Below are positions 18,653 to 28,300 of a stretch of 64,000 nucleotides of DNA, piece after piece. Every line of letters starts with the position of its first letter. Position 1 is the stretch's first letter. A model generated the notes under the pieces. The model saw nothing but the letters and a program-made list of their open reading frames with translations, did not search any database and was not told the origin of the DNA. Made by a program: the position numbers and the translations under genes. This DNA is from Burkholderia cepacia. GTDB taxonomy: Bacteria > Pseudomonadota > Gammaproteobacteria > Burkholderiales > Burkholderiaceae. The stretch lies in NCBI RefSeq assembly GCF_001718835.1, contig NZ_CP013444.1, positions 2,666,001 to 2,730,000 on the forward strand, in the 5' to 3' direction.

Positions 18653-19894
18653 ATGGACTTCGACGTCATCGTTCTCGGCGCCGGCATCGTCGGCGTCTCC
18701 GTCGCACTGCACCTGCAGGATCGCGGGCGCAAGGTCGCCCTCGTCGATCGCGGCGCGCCCGGCGAAGGCACGAGCTTCGGCAACGCGGGGCTGATCGAGC
18801 GCTCGTCGGTCGAGCCGTATCCGTTCCCGCGCAGCCCGTTCACGCTGATGCGCTACGCGCTGAACCGCTCGACCGATCTCTACTGGCACAGCACGTCGCT
18901 GCCCGCGTTCGCGCCGTGGCTCGCGCGTTTCTGGTGGGAATCGGCGCCGCTGCGCCACGCGGCGGCGTCACGCGACATGCTGCCGCTGATCGAGCGCTGC
19001 ATCGTCGAGCACGACGCGCTGATCGCGCGCGCGGGCGCCCACGCGCTGGTGCGCGCGAACGGCTGGCTCGAAGCATTCCGCACGCCGGCCGCATTCGAGC
19101 GCGGCATTGCCGACGCGCAGCTCACCGCGCGCCGCCACGGGCTCGGCATCACGCCGCTCGATGCCGCCGCGCTGCTCGCGCACGAACCGAGCCTCGCACC
19201 CGGCTTCTGCGGCGCGTTGCACTGGCTCGATCCGAAAAGCGTCGTCGATCCGGCCGCGCTCGTCAAAGCGTATGCACACCTGTTCGTGCAAGGCGGCGGC
19301 ACGCTGCTGACCGGCGACGCCGCGAGCCTCGACGCACGCTCGCCCGGCTGGCAAGTCAACACGCACGACGGCACGGCCGCCGCGCCGGCTGTCGTCGTCG
19401 CGCTCGGCCCGTGGTCCGACACGGTGTTCGGCAAGTTCGGCTACAAGATCCCGCTGCGCGAGAAGCGCGGTTATCACATGCACTACGCGCCGTCCGCGCG
19501 CGGCGTGCCGTCGGCGCCGATCGTCGATCGCGAATACGGGTACGTGATCGCACCGATGAAGCGCGGGCTGCGGCTGACGACCGGCGTCGAGATCGCGCGC
19601 CGCCGCGTGCCGCCGACCGGCGTGCAGCTCGAACGGGCGGAACGCGTCGCGCGCCCCGTGTTCGGTTTCGGCGAGCGGCTCGACCCGCAACCGTGGCTCG
19701 GCTTCCGGCCGTGCACGCCCGACATGCGCCCGGTGATCGGCCCCGCGCCCGCGCATCGCGGGCTGTGGTTCGCGTTCGGGCACAACCATCACGGGCTGAC
19801 GCTCGGGCCCGTCACGGGCCGCCTGCTGGCCGAGATGATGACGGGCGAAGCGCCGTTCACCGATCCGGCGCCGTATCGCGCGGATCGCTTCTGA
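18653..19894 (+). CDS. FAD-dependent D-amino acid dehydrogenase-like oxidoreductase
   Basis: A 413-residue DadA/DAO-family flavoprotein. The dinucleotide-binding GAGIVG is at 9-14, followed by the acidic strand end VALVDRG, GTSFGNAGLI and a C-terminal FAD contact (GLWFAFGHNHHGLTLGPVTG). The ATG at 18653 places the Rossmann motif at the expected position. It should oxidise a D-amino acid or related amine at the membrane face, passing electrons to quinone. It runs convergently towards the FadR-type regulator and is separated from it by 27 bases, so it is not part of the fucose operon. Exact substrate is unknown. Confidence 0.85.
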   Translation: MDFDVIVLGAGIVGVSVALHLQDRGRKVALVDRGAPGEGTSFGNAGLIERSSVEPYPFPRSPFTLMRYALNRSTDLYWHSTSLPAFAPWLARFWWESAPLRHAAASRDMLPLIERCIVEHDALIARAGAHALVRANGWLEAFRTPAAFERGIADAQLTARRHGLGITPLDAAALLAHEPSLAPGFCGALHWLDPKSVVDPAALVKAYAHLFVQGGGTLLTGDAASLDARSPGWQVNTHDGTAAAPAVVVALGPWSDTVFGKFGYKIPLREKRGYHMHYAPSARGVPSAPIVDREYGYVIAPMKRGLRLTTGVEIARRRVPPTGVQLERAERVARPVFGFGERLDPQPWLGFRPCTPDMRPVIGPAPAHRGLWFAFGHNHHGLTLGPVTGRLLAEMMTGEAPFTDPAPYRADRF

Positions 19895-19921
19895 ACGGCG
19901 CGCGGCAGCGCCGCGTCAGGC

Positions 19922-20680
19922 TCAATCGCAGGCTCGCCCGAAGATGCGGATCACCGAATCCAGATGCTCGGCCATCGCGCGGCGCGCGGCGTCCGGATCG
20001 CGCGCGCGGATCGCGTCGAGGATCGCGCGGTGCTCCAGTTCCGACCGGTGCGGCATGTCGTTCGGCATGTACAGCGACTGCAGCCGCTGGAACATCAGGT
20101 CGTACTTGTGCGCGAGCAACTGCTTGATCATCAGCGCATACGCGGCGTTGTCGCTCGCTTCCGCGATGCGGATATGAAACAGCCGGTCGCCCGGATGCGT
20201 GAGCGAGCCGCTGCGGTTGTCTTCCTGGTTGCGCAGGAACGCCTCGTGGATGCCGGCGAGCTGCGCGTCCGACCCGTGCGTCGCGGCCAGCGCCGCAGCC
20301 TCCGGCTCGATCAGCCGGCGCGCCTGCAACAGTGCGAACGGCGGGATTTCGGTATCGAGATCGAGTGCGATGCCGAGTTCCGGATCGATCTCGATCACCG
20401 CGAGCGCGCCGGGCGGCGCGCTCCGTTCGGGCGGCAGCCCGGCCGCTTCGGGATGACGGACCTTCACGCCGTCGCCGACGCGCACGCTGACGAGCCCGCT
20501 CACTTCGAGCGCGATCAGCGCTTCACGCACCGACGTGCGCGATACGCCGAACTGTTCGGCCAGTTCGCGCTCGGGCGGCAGGTAGCTGCCCGGCGGAAAA
20601 TCGCCGGACTCGATCATCGCACTGAGCTTGTCGGCGATCTGCTGGTACAGGCGGCGGTTCTGGATCGGCTGGATGGACAT
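19922..20680 (-). CDS. GntR-family (FadR subfamily) transcriptional regulator
   Basis: A 252-residue regulator: winged helix-turn-helix at about 1-75 (PPERELAEQFGVSRTSVREAL, the recognition helix) and a C-terminal FCD ligand domain at 90-240 with HxxxxxH-type residues (HIRIAEAS, HRSELEHRAIL) likely holding a metal and a sugar acid. I chose the ATG at 20678-20680; upstream codons show no family features. It sits at the distal end of the L-fucose operon behind its own promoter region, so it is the probable repressor of that operon, released by a pathway intermediate such as L-fuconate. Confidence 0.87.
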   Translation of the reverse strand: MSIQPIQNRRLYQQIADKLSAMIESGDFPPGSYLPPERELAEQFGVSRTSVREALIALEVSGLVSVRVGDGVKVRHPEAAGLPPERSAPPGALAVIEIDPELGIALDLDTEIPPFALLQARRLIEPEAAALAATHGSDAQLAGIHEAFLRNQEDNRSGSLTHPGDRLFHIRIAEASDNAAYALMIKQLLAHKYDLMFQRLQSLYMPNDMPHRSELEHRAILDAIRARDPDAARRAMAEHLDSVIRIFGRACD

Positions 20681-20751
20681 ACGCTGAAGCGGGTCGTCGG
20701 TTTGGGTGGAGCGGAGCGGCAGGGACACATTCCCGGGCCGCAAACGCTATC

Positions 20752-20767
20752 GTAATTCTGTAATTCT
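20752..20767. promoter_or_regulatory. Tandem octamer upstream of the FadR-type gene
   Basis: GTAATTCT occurs twice head to tail (20752-20759 and 20760-20767) in the only AT-rich part of the 110-base gap before the regulator. It may form a binding site for autoregulation or part of the minus-strand -10 region. It is not an exact FadR-subfamily palindrome. Confidence 0.35.
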
Positions 20768-20791
20768 ATATGCCGGCATCGAGGCCGCGCG

Positions 20792-21664
20792 TCACACCGC
20801 CACCCCGTAGCAACGCGCCGCCGTGCCGCCCCACACCGCGCACCGCTCGGGCTCCGACAAGCGCGTCGCCGCCCATCGCTCGACCAGCGCGACGACCTGG
20901 TCATACGACGCGGCCAGCAGGCACACCGGCCAGTCCGAACCGAACATCAGCCGCTGCGGGCCGAACGCGTCGAGCGCCGCGTCGAGGCAACGCTCGATCC
21001 GGCTGAAGTCCTGCGGCCTCAGGCCCTGCGCCCAGTCCGCCTCCGTCACCAGTCCCGACAGCTTGCACGCGACGTGCGGCAGCGCGCCCAGCTCGCGCAA
21101 CGCGGCACGCCAGCGCCCGAGCGCCGATTCGTCGCGCTCGAATTCGGCCAGCGCGGGCTTGCCGGCGTGATCGAGCACGAGCCAGTGCGCGTCGTGCCGT
21201 GCGCAGAACGCCTGCACGTCCGGCAACTGGCGCTCGAACACGAGCACGTCGTACACGTACCCGTTCGCCTGCAGCCACGCGACGCCGCGCTCGAACGCGG
21301 GCCGGGAGACGAACGCGGCGACGTCGCCTTCATCCTGGACCTGATGCCGAAAACCGAGCAGCTTGTCCCGGCCCCACTCGGCCACGTGGTCCGCGAGCCG
21401 CGGGGAACCGATATCCTCCCAGCCGACCACCGCCGCGATGTGCGCGTCGTCGCGGGCGAGATCGAGCAGGAACGCGGTCTCGTCGCGCCCGGCGCGCGCC
21501 TGCACCGCGATCGACCGGTCCAGCGCGTGCGCGTGCAGGAGCGGATGCAGTTCGTCCGGCAGGCGATCGCGGGCGAGCGCGTTCATGCCCGCGCAGATCC
21601 ACGGATAGTCGGCCGCGCGATAACGCCAGAAGTGTTGATGAGCATCGATGCGCAAGTCGGTCAT
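20792..21664 (-). CDS. Amidohydrolase, probable L-fucono-lactonase
   Basis: A 290-residue TIM-barrel hydrolase of the COG3618 group. Metal ligands start with IDAHQHFW (His9, His11); FRHQVQDEGD, LDHAGKP and FGSDWPVCLLA carry the other conserved residues. It should hydrolyse L-fucono-1,5-lactone to L-fuconate, the second step of the oxidative fucose route. It is the last structural gene of the operon, 32 bases after the binding-protein gene. Related enzymes act on L-rhamnonolactone, and the sugar is inferred from the neighbouring enzymes. Confidence 0.85.
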   Translation of the reverse strand: MTDLRIDAHQHFWRYRAADYPWICAGMNALARDRLPDELHPLLHAHALDRSIAVQARAGRDETAFLLDLARDDAHIAAVVGWEDIGSPRLADHVAEWGRDKLLGFRHQVQDEGDVAAFVSRPAFERGVAWLQANGYVYDVLVFERQLPDVQAFCARHDAHWLVLDHAGKPALAEFERDESALGRWRAALRELGALPHVACKLSGLVTEADWAQGLRPQDFSRIERCLDAALDAFGPQRLMFGSDWPVCLLAASYDQVVALVERWAATRLSEPERCAVWGGTAARCYGVAV

Positions 21665-21696
21665 GGCGATATCGGTGTGCTCCCTATCGGTCCCGC

Positions 21697-22638
21697 TCAG
21701 TCATACAGCACCGCCGCGATCTTCGGATCGTCGATATTGGTCTTGTCGTACCAGTAGAAACCGGTATCGATGACCTTCGGCAGCTTCTCGCCCTTGATCG
21801 CCTTCACGGCCGCCTCGACCGTCTTGTAGCCGATCCCGATCGGGTTCTGCGTGATCGCGCCGGCCATCAGCCCGCTGCGGATCGCGTCCTTCTGCTGCTT
21901 GCCCGAATCGTAGCCGACGATCACGACCTTGCGCTTCATTTCACGCACGCCGTTGACCACGCCGATCGCCGAGCCTTCGTTGGTGCCGAACAGCCCCTTG
22001 AGCTTCGGGTACGCCTGCAGGATCGACTTCGTCACCTCGGTCGATTTCAGCTGGTCGCCTTCGCCGTACTGCACGGTCACGACGCGAATCTTCGGATAGG
22101 CGGACTTCATCCGCTCGAGAAAACCGTCGCGGCGGTCGATGCCGGTGCGGCTCGTCTGGTCGTGCGCGACCACGGCCACTTCGCCTTCGTCGCCGATCAG
22201 CGCGGCGAGCTTGTCGGCGGCCAGCGCGGCGGCGGCCTTGTTGTTGGTCGCGGCCGTCGTCACCGGGATGTCGCTGTCGACGCCCGAGTCGAACGCGATC
22301 ACCGGGATCTTCTCGGCCTGCGCCTTCTTCAGGAGCGGCAGCGCGGCCTTGCTGTCGAGCGCCGCGAAGCCGAGCGCGGCCGGCTTCTTCGCGATCGCGG
22401 CCGACAGCATGTCGATCTGCTTGTCGACCATCGCCTCGGTTTCCGGCCCTTCGAACGTCACCTTCACCTTGTAGTCCTTCGCGGCCTGCGTCGCGCCCGA
22501 TTTCACGGCCTGCCAGAACTGATGCTGGAAGCCCTTCGAGATCAGCGGGATGTAGGTTTCCTGCGCACGCGCACCGGCCGTGACGCCGACGGCGAACGTC
22601 AGCCCGACGATCGCATTCAACACCTTGCTCCTGATCAC
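21697..22638 (-). CDS. Sugar ABC transporter periplasmic binding protein (RbsB type)
   Basis: A 313-residue binding protein with signal peptide ending ARA|QETYIPL. The mature sequence has typical RbsB-family segments: FQHQFWQAVKSGATQAAKDY, VIAFDSGVDSD, FGTNEGSAIGVVNG and VIVGYDSGKQQ. It lies between the permease gene and the lactonase gene, 39 bases downstream of the permease, and should deliver L-fucose (or a closely related sugar) to the importer. Specificity is inferred from the operon. Confidence 0.9.
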   Translation of the reverse strand: MIRSKVLNAIVGLTFAVGVTAGARAQETYIPLISKGFQHQFWQAVKSGATQAAKDYKVKVTFEGPETEAMVDKQIDMLSAAIAKKPAALGFAALDSKAALPLLKKAQAEKIPVIAFDSGVDSDIPVTTAATNNKAAAALAADKLAALIGDEGEVAVVAHDQTSRTGIDRRDGFLERMKSAYPKIRVVTVQYGEGDQLKSTEVTKSILQAYPKLKGLFGTNEGSAIGVVNGVREMKRKVVIVGYDSGKQQKDAIRSGLMAGAITQNPIGIGYKTVEAAVKAIKGEKLPKVIDTGFYWYDKTNIDDPKIAAVLYD

Positions 22639-22677
22639 TTCGCGTCTCCTTGTCGTATTGCGGTATTGCGCGTCGGG

Positions 22678-23721
22678 TCAACGGCGCCGCCGGCGCAGGA
22701 TGTCGACGTAGACGGCCAGGATGATGATCACGCCCGTCACGACCGTCTGCCATTCCTGCGCGACCGACATGATGCGCAGGCCGTTGGTCAGCACGCTCAT
22801 GATGAACGCGCCGATGATGGTGCCGACGATGCTGCCCGCGCCGCCCGACAGCGACGTGCCGCCGATCACGACGGCCGCGATCGCATCGAGCTCGTAGCCC
22901 TGCCCGAGCGCCGGCTGCGCGGAGTTCAGTCGCGACGCGATCAGCAGCCCGGCGATCCCGCACACCGCGCCGCTGAACGTGTAGACGGCGATCTTCCATG
23001 CGTCGACGTTCACGCCGGACAGCCGCAGCGCCTCCTCGTTGCTGCCGAGCGCGAACGTGTAACGGCCGAAGATCGTGCGGTTCAGCACGATCGATGCGCC
23101 GATCGCGACGAGGAACAGGATCAGCACCGCGTTCGGGATCGGCAGCGCCGGAATCAGGTTGCCGATCAGCGAATCCTGCGCGATCGACGCGAAGCCCGGC
23201 GTGTCGTTGAAGTAGATCGGCCGCGTGCCCGAGATCACCAGCGACAGCCCCTTGAGCAGCATCATCATGCCGAGCGTCGCGATGAACGGCGGCACCTTCA
23301 TCTTCGCGATCACGAAGCCCGACACGCAACCCGACAGCGCGCCGAAGCCGAGCGCGGCGACGATCCCGACCGGCAGCGGCATCCCCCAATAGGTGAGCAC
23401 GACGCCGGCCATCACCGCGCAGAACGTCATCAGCGTGCCGACCGACAGGTCGATGCCCGACGTGATGATCACGTAGGTACACGCGACCGCCAGCACGCCG
23501 TTTACGGCGGTGGCCTGCAGGATCGTGACGAGGTTGTCGACTTCGAGGAAGTTCGGCGACGCGAAGCTGAAGAACACGATCAGCAGCACGAGGCTCGCGA
23601 ACGCGAGCAGCTTCTGGCGCGCGGCGGGGTTGAAAAAGCGTGCGCGCAAGCCGGACGCGCCGGCCGGCGCGTCGCCGGAGGCGATCGGAGGAACGGGATG
23701 CGTATCGTTGGACATGGTCAT
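22678..23721 (-). CDS. Sugar ABC transporter permease (RbsC type)
   Basis: A 347-residue inner-membrane permease with about eight to ten hydrophobic segments. The first ~35 residues are a charged, Pro/Ala-rich cytoplasmic tail. It shows the family's CTYVIITSGIDLSVGTLM, GTRPIYF and GGTSLSGGAGSIVGT motifs. Two close ATGs are possible (23721 or 23715). It forms a homodimeric channel served by the ATPase encoded 15 bases upstream and the binding protein downstream. Confidence 0.92.
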   Translation of the reverse strand: MTMSNDTHPVPPIASGDAPAGASGLRARFFNPAARQKLLAFASLVLLIVFFSFASPNFLEVDNLVTILQATAVNGVLAVACTYVIITSGIDLSVGTLMTFCAVMAGVVLTYWGMPLPVGIVAALGFGALSGCVSGFVIAKMKVPPFIATLGMMMLLKGLSLVISGTRPIYFNDTPGFASIAQDSLIGNLIPALPIPNAVLILFLVAIGASIVLNRTIFGRYTFALGSNEEALRLSGVNVDAWKIAVYTFSGAVCGIAGLLIASRLNSAQPALGQGYELDAIAAVVIGGTSLSGGAGSIVGTIIGAFIMSVLTNGLRIMSVAQEWQTVVTGVIIILAVYVDILRRRRR

Positions 23722-23736
23722 CGGTCAGCGTCGGAT

Positions 23737-25275
23737 TCAGGGGATGACGGTCGACTCGCGCTGCGTCGCGAGCTGCATGATCTTTTCCTGCGTGGCGTCG
23801 GCCGCGCGCAGTTCGCCGGTCACGCGCCCCTCGCACATCACGAGGATCCGGTGGCTCATGCGCAGCACCTCGGGCAGTTCCGACGAGATCATCACGATCG
23901 CCTTGCCGTCGGCGGCCAGCGCGTCGAGCAGCTTGTAGATCTCGCTCTTCGCGCCGACGTCGATGCCGCGCGTCGGCTCGTCGAAGAACAGGATGTCGCA
24001 GTCGCGCAGCAGCCACTTCGCGATCACGATCTTCTGCTGGTTGCCGCCCGACAAAAGGCGCGCGGGCTGCGCGACCGACGGCGTGCGGATCGCGAGCTGC
24101 CGTACGTACGCATGCGCGGCGTCGCGCATCGCGCGCGCGTCGAGGAACACGCCGCGGCGCACGAAACGGCGCATGCTCGACATCGCGATATTGTTCTGCA
24201 CGTCCATCCCGACCGCGAGCCCGAAGTGCTTGCGATCCTCGGACAGGTAGCCGATGCCGTGCTTCACCGCATCGGCCGGCGTGCGGATCGTCACGGTCTT
24301 GCCGTGCACGCGGATCTCGCCGGCATCGACCGGGTCCGCGCCGAACACCGCGCGCGCGACCTCGGTGCGGCCCGCGCCCATCAGCCCGGCGAAGCCGAGG
24401 ATCTCGCCGCGCCGCAGCGTGAAGCCGACGTCGCGGATCGCACGGCCGCGCGACAGCCCGCGCACTTCGAGCGCGACGTCGTTCGCGGACGTATCGGGCG
24501 GCGTGCGGAATTCCGTCGCGAGCTGGCGGCCGACCATCATCGAGATGATCGTATCCATCGACGTATCCGCCATCGGCACGGTCGCGACGTACTTGCCGTC
24601 GCGCATCACGGTCACGCGATCGGCGATCTGGCGCAGCTCGTCCATCTTGTGCGAGATGTAGACGATGCCGACGCCGTTCGCGCGCAGGTCACGGATGATG
24701 CGGAACAGCTCCGCGATCTCCGCGTTGTTGAGCGCGGCGGTCGGCTCGTCCATGATCAGCACGCGCGAGTCGAACGACAGCGCCTTCGCGATCTCGACCA
24801 TCTGCTGCTTCGCGACCGTCAGCCGGCCGACCGGCGTGCGCGGGTCGAGATCGAGCCGCATCCGCTGGAAGATCGCGGCGGCGTCGCGATTCAGCTTGTC
24901 TTCGTCGACGAACATGCCGAAGCGCCCGCGCGGCTCGCGGCCGATGAAGATGTTCTGCGCGACGCTCAGGTGGTTCATCAGGTTCAGTTCCTGATGGATG
25001 ATGCCGATCCCGAGCGCCTGCGCGGCGCGCGGATCGGCGATCTCCACCGCACGGCCGTCCATCCGGATCTCGCCGTCGTCGCGCGGGTACACGCCCGCGA
25101 GGATCTTCATCAGCGTCGACTTGCCGGCGCCGTTCTCGCCCATCAGCGCATGCACTTCGCCGGCACGCAGGTCGAAACGGCAATCGTCGAGCGCCTGCAC
25201 GCCCGGGAAGCGCTTGCCGATGCCGGTCAATGCGATCAGCGGCGGCACGGCAGTCTGGTTCGGGTCGGGTTGCAT
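23737..25275 (-). CDS. Sugar ABC transporter, tandem ATP-binding protein (RbsA type)
   Basis: A 512-residue protein with two ATPase domains. The first has Walker A GENGAGKST at 46-54 and Walker B VLIMDEPTAAL; the second has the naturally degenerate Walker A GLMGAGRTE and a full LSGGNQQKIVIAKWL signature with FFDEPTRGID. This pattern is normal for sugar importers of the RbsA/MglA/XylG kind. It starts 12 bases beyond the end of the SDR dehydrogenase gene and drives uptake through the RbsC-type permease. Confidence 0.94.
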   Translation of the reverse strand: MQPDPNQTAVPPLIALTGIGKRFPGVQALDDCRFDLRAGEVHALMGENGAGKSTLMKILAGVYPRDDGEIRMDGRAVEIADPRAAQALGIGIIHQELNLMNHLSVAQNIFIGREPRGRFGMFVDEDKLNRDAAAIFQRMRLDLDPRTPVGRLTVAKQQMVEIAKALSFDSRVLIMDEPTAALNNAEIAELFRIIRDLRANGVGIVYISHKMDELRQIADRVTVMRDGKYVATVPMADTSMDTIISMMVGRQLATEFRTPPDTSANDVALEVRGLSRGRAIRDVGFTLRRGEILGFAGLMGAGRTEVARAVFGADPVDAGEIRVHGKTVTIRTPADAVKHGIGYLSEDRKHFGLAVGMDVQNNIAMSSMRRFVRRGVFLDARAMRDAAHAYVRQLAIRTPSVAQPARLLSGGNQQKIVIAKWLLRDCDILFFDEPTRGIDVGAKSEIYKLLDALAADGKAIVMISSELPEVLRMSHRILVMCEGRVTGELRAADATQEKIMQLATQRESTVIP

Positions 25276-25287
25276 GGCGCGCTGCCC

Positions 25288-26064
25288 TCAGCTGATCGCA
25301 CGGTCGAGATGCGTATAGCCGCCGTCGACGAACAGCCACTGGCCCGTCGTGTGCGATGCGCGTGCCGACAGCAGGAAGACGGCCGTGTCGGCGATCTCGT
25401 CGGCCGTCGTGAAGCGCTTGCCGAGCGGCACCTTGCCCGCGATGCCCGCCAGCTTCGCGTCGGGGTCGTCGAAACCGGCGAGCCAGTTCCGGTAAAGCGG
25501 CGTCATCACCTCGGCCGGAATCACCGCGTTCACGCGCACGCCGTCGTCGCGCAACGCGACGGCCCATTCGCGCGTCAGCGCGAGTTGCGCGCCCTTCGAT
25601 GCGCAATAGCCGCTCGTGTTGCCCTGGCCGGTCACGGCCGTCTTCGACGAGACGTTGACGATCGCGCCGCGCGTCGCCTTCAGGTGCGGCACGCAGTAGT
25701 GCGCCATCGCGTAGTAGTGGATCAGGTTGCGCTCGAGCGACGCGACGAACGCATCGCGGCCGGCATCGAGCCCGACGCCGTCGTTGACGCCCGCGTTGTT
25801 GACGAGGCCGTCGAGACGACCGAAGCGCGCGACGGTCTGCGCAACCGCGTCGCGGCATTGCGCGTCGTCCTGCAACTCGACCGACACGCACGCGGCCTGC
25901 GGCTGCTTCTGCACGAGCGCGCGCCAGAACGCGTCGTCGGGCGCGTGGCGCGCGAACACCACCGGAATCGCGCCTTCTTCGGCAAGCCGCATCGAGATCG
26001 CGGCACCGATGCCCGACGCGCCGCCGGTCACGATCACGACCTTGTGTTGCAGATTCAAATCCAC
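25288..26064 (-). CDS. Short-chain dehydrogenase, probable L-fucose dehydrogenase
   Basis: A 258-residue classical SDR. The cofactor loop TGGASGIG is at 13-20, NNAG near 89-92, catalytic Ser near 139-140 and Tyr153-x3-Lys157 (YCASK). It should oxidise L-fucose to L-fucono-lactone with NAD(P), the first step of the non-phosphorylated pathway. It lies between the dehydratase and the transporter genes. A second SDR of the operon (28301) does the later step; which is which is inferred from similarity to the known enzymes' order and could be reversed. Confidence 0.8.
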   Translation of the reverse strand: MDLNLQHKVVIVTGGASGIGAAISMRLAEEGAIPVVFARHAPDDAFWRALVQKQPQAACVSVELQDDAQCRDAVAQTVARFGRLDGLVNNAGVNDGVGLDAGRDAFVASLERNLIHYYAMAHYCVPHLKATRGAIVNVSSKTAVTGQGNTSGYCASKGAQLALTREWAVALRDDGVRVNAVIPAEVMTPLYRNWLAGFDDPDAKLAGIAGKVPLGKRFTTADEIADTAVFLLSARASHTTGQWLFVDGGYTHLDRAIS

Positions 26065-26103
26065 TTCGCGTCTCCGTCGTTCATGTTGTCGCCGCGTGCC
26101 GCG

Positions 26104-27381
26104 TCAGCCCCGGAACCGGTATTGCTCCAGCGATTCGGGCTTCATCTCGATCGAGAAACCGGGTGCCGTCGGCGGCATGTAGGCGGCGCCGCGCACGACG
26201 CACGGTTCGACGAAATGTTCGTGCAGGTGATCGACGTATTCGGTCACGCGCCCTTCCTTCGTGCCGGAAATGCACACGTAGTCGATCATCGACAGATGCT
26301 GCACGTATTCGCACAGCCCGACGCCGCCCGCATGCGGGCACACCGGCAACCCGTACTTCGCGGCCATCAGCATCACCGCGAGAATCTCGTTCACGCCGCC
26401 GAGCCGGCACGCGTCGATCTGCACGACATCGATCGCGCCGCGCGCGATGAACTGCTTGAACAGCACGCGGTTCTGGCACATCTCGCCGGTCGCGACCTGC
26501 ACGGGCGCGATCGCTTCGCGGATCGTGCGATGCCCTTCGACATCGTCGGGGCTCGTCGGCTCCTCGATGAACCACGGCCGCGCGAACGCCAGTTCGCGCA
26601 CCCAGTCGATCGCCTCGTCCACTTCCCACACCTGGTTCGCATCGATCATCAGCTTGCGGTCCGGGCCGATCACTTCGCGCGCGATCGTCACGCGGCGAAT
26701 ATCGTCTTCCAGGTTCGCGCCGACCTTCAGCTTCACGTGGTCAAACCCGGCTTCGACGGCTTCGCGGCACAGCCGCCGCAGCTTGTCGTCGCTGTAGCCG
26801 AGCCAGCCGGCCGACGTCGTGTAGCACGGGTACCCCTCCCGCTCCAGCGTGGCGATGCGTTCCGCCCTGGCCGGCGCCTGCCGCCGCAGGATCGCGAGCG
26901 CCTCGTCCTCGGTGAGGCAGTCGCGCAGGTAGCGGAAGTCGATCGCGCGCACGAACGCCTCCGGCGACAGGTCGGCAACGAGCCGCCATAGCGGCTTGCG
27001 TTCGGCTTTCGCCCACAGATCCCACACCGCGTTGACGACGGCCCCCGTCGCCAGATGAATCGCTCCCTTGTCGGGGCCGATCCAGCGCAGCTGGCTGTCC
27101 GACGTGACGTGCCGCCAGAAACGGCCCATGTCCGCGCGAATCCAGTCGAGGTCGAGGCCGACGACGAGGTGACGCATCGCGTCGATCGCCGCGCAGCAGA
27201 TCTCGTTGCCGCGCCCGATGGTGAACGTGAGGCCGTGACCTTCGAGCCCGTCGCGGTCGGTTTCGAGTACGACGTACGCGGCCGAATAATCGGGGTCCGG
27301 GTTCATCGCATCGGAGCCGTCGAGCTGGCGCGAGGTCGGGAAGCGCACGTCGAGGACGCGCATCGATCGAATGATAGGCAT
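26104..27381 (-). CDS. L-fuconate dehydratase (enolase superfamily)
   Basis: A 425-residue enolase-superfamily dehydratase. It contains the base motif VKLKVG, metal ligands in MIDANQVWEVDEA and WFIEEPTSPDD, GEMCQNRVLF, and CPHAGGVGLCEYVQH towards the end. The length and these motifs match L-fuconate dehydratase, which turns L-fuconate into 2-keto-3-deoxy-L-fuconate. The open frame extends well upstream, but MPIIRSMRVLDVRFPTSRQL from the ATG at 27379-27381 is the family N-terminus. It is third in the operon. Confidence 0.9.
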   Translation of the reverse strand: MPIIRSMRVLDVRFPTSRQLDGSDAMNPDPDYSAAYVVLETDRDGLEGHGLTFTIGRGNEICCAAIDAMRHLVVGLDLDWIRADMGRFWRHVTSDSQLRWIGPDKGAIHLATGAVVNAVWDLWAKAERKPLWRLVADLSPEAFVRAIDFRYLRDCLTEDEALAILRRQAPARAERIATLEREGYPCYTTSAGWLGYSDDKLRRLCREAVEAGFDHVKLKVGANLEDDIRRVTIAREVIGPDRKLMIDANQVWEVDEAIDWVRELAFARPWFIEEPTSPDDVEGHRTIREAIAPVQVATGEMCQNRVLFKQFIARGAIDVVQIDACRLGGVNEILAVMLMAAKYGLPVCPHAGGVGLCEYVQHLSMIDYVCISGTKEGRVTEYVDHLHEHFVEPCVVRGAAYMPPTAPGFSIEMKPESLEQYRFRG

Positions 27382-27404
27382 GACGAATCGTCCGCGAAAG
27401 GGAA

Positions 27405-28247
27405 TCAGGCCTGCACGGTGCGCTGGCGTTGCTCGCCGAGCCCGTCGATACCGAGCGTGATCACCTGCCCGGCGCGCAGATAGACGGGCGGCTTCTGCCC
27501 GAGGCCGACGCCCGGCGGCGTGCCGGTCGAGATCACGTCGCCCGGCTGCAGGCTCATGAAGCGGCTCAGGTAGCTGATCAGGTGCGGCACGCGGAACACC
27601 ATCGTCGCGGTCGTGCCGTTCTGGTAGCGATGGCCGTCGACGTCGAGCCACAGCCGCAGTGCATGCGGATCGGGCACTTCGTCGGCCGTCACGAGCCATG
27701 GGCCGAGCGGGCCGAACGTGTCGTTGCCCTTGCCCTTGTCCCACGTGCCGCCGCGCTCGAGCTGGAATTCACGCTCCGACACGTCGTTCACGACGCAGTA
27801 GCCCGCCACGTGCGACAGCGCGTCGGCTTCCGCGATATAACGACCGCCCTGGCCGATCACCACGCCGAGCTCGACCTCCCAGTCGGTCTTCTCCGAGCCG
27901 CGCGGAATCTCGACGTCGTCGTTCGGCCCCGAGATCGCGCTCGTCCACTTGCCGAACACGACGGGCTCCTTCGGCACTTCCATCCCCGATTCGGCCGCGT
28001 GGTCGGAATAGTTGAGCCCGATGCAGATGAACTTGCCGACGCGGCCGACGCACGCGCCGAGCCGCGGCGCGCCGCCGACGAGCGGCAGCGTCGCCGGGTC
28101 GATGCCCGCGAGGCGCGCGAGCGACGCGGGCGCCAGCGCATCGCCGGCGAGATCGTCGATCACGCCCGACAGGTCGCGGATGTGGCCTTGCGCATCGAGC
28201 AGGCCCGGTTTTTCATGGTGCTTCGCGCCGTATCGGAGCAGTTTCAT
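27405..28247 (-). CDS. FAH-family hydrolase, probable 2,4-diketo-3-deoxy-L-fuconate hydrolase
   Basis: A 280-residue fumarylacetoacetate hydrolase-family enzyme. The metal site is visible as DWEVELGVVIG with a following Asp (NDVSEREFQ), plus GKGNDTFGPLGPW and QPGDVISTGTPPGVGLG typical of the family. It should split 2,4-diketo-3-deoxy-L-fuconate to pyruvate and L-lactate, the last step of the pathway. It stands between the second SDR and the dehydratase, 53 and 23 bases away. Confidence 0.87.
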   Translation of the reverse strand: MKLLRYGAKHHEKPGLLDAQGHIRDLSGVIDDLAGDALAPASLARLAGIDPATLPLVGGAPRLGACVGRVGKFICIGLNYSDHAAESGMEVPKEPVVFGKWTSAISGPNDDVEIPRGSEKTDWEVELGVVIGQGGRYIAEADALSHVAGYCVVNDVSEREFQLERGGTWDKGKGNDTFGPLGPWLVTADEVPDPHALRLWLDVDGHRYQNGTTATMVFRVPHLISYLSRFMSLQPGDVISTGTPPGVGLGQKPPVYLRAGQVITLGIDGLGEQRQRTVQA

Positions 28248-28300
28248 GTCGTCGGGTATGAGGAAGGTGAAGGTTGCGACGTGCGGTCAGTTAGACACGG

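Noticed and set aside
21199..26991. Very long plus-strand open frame (about 1930 codons) antisense to the fucose operon
   Set aside because: It mirrors well-supported minus-strand genes, has an extreme His/Arg/Asp composition from GC-rich antisense reading, no domains and no ribosome site.
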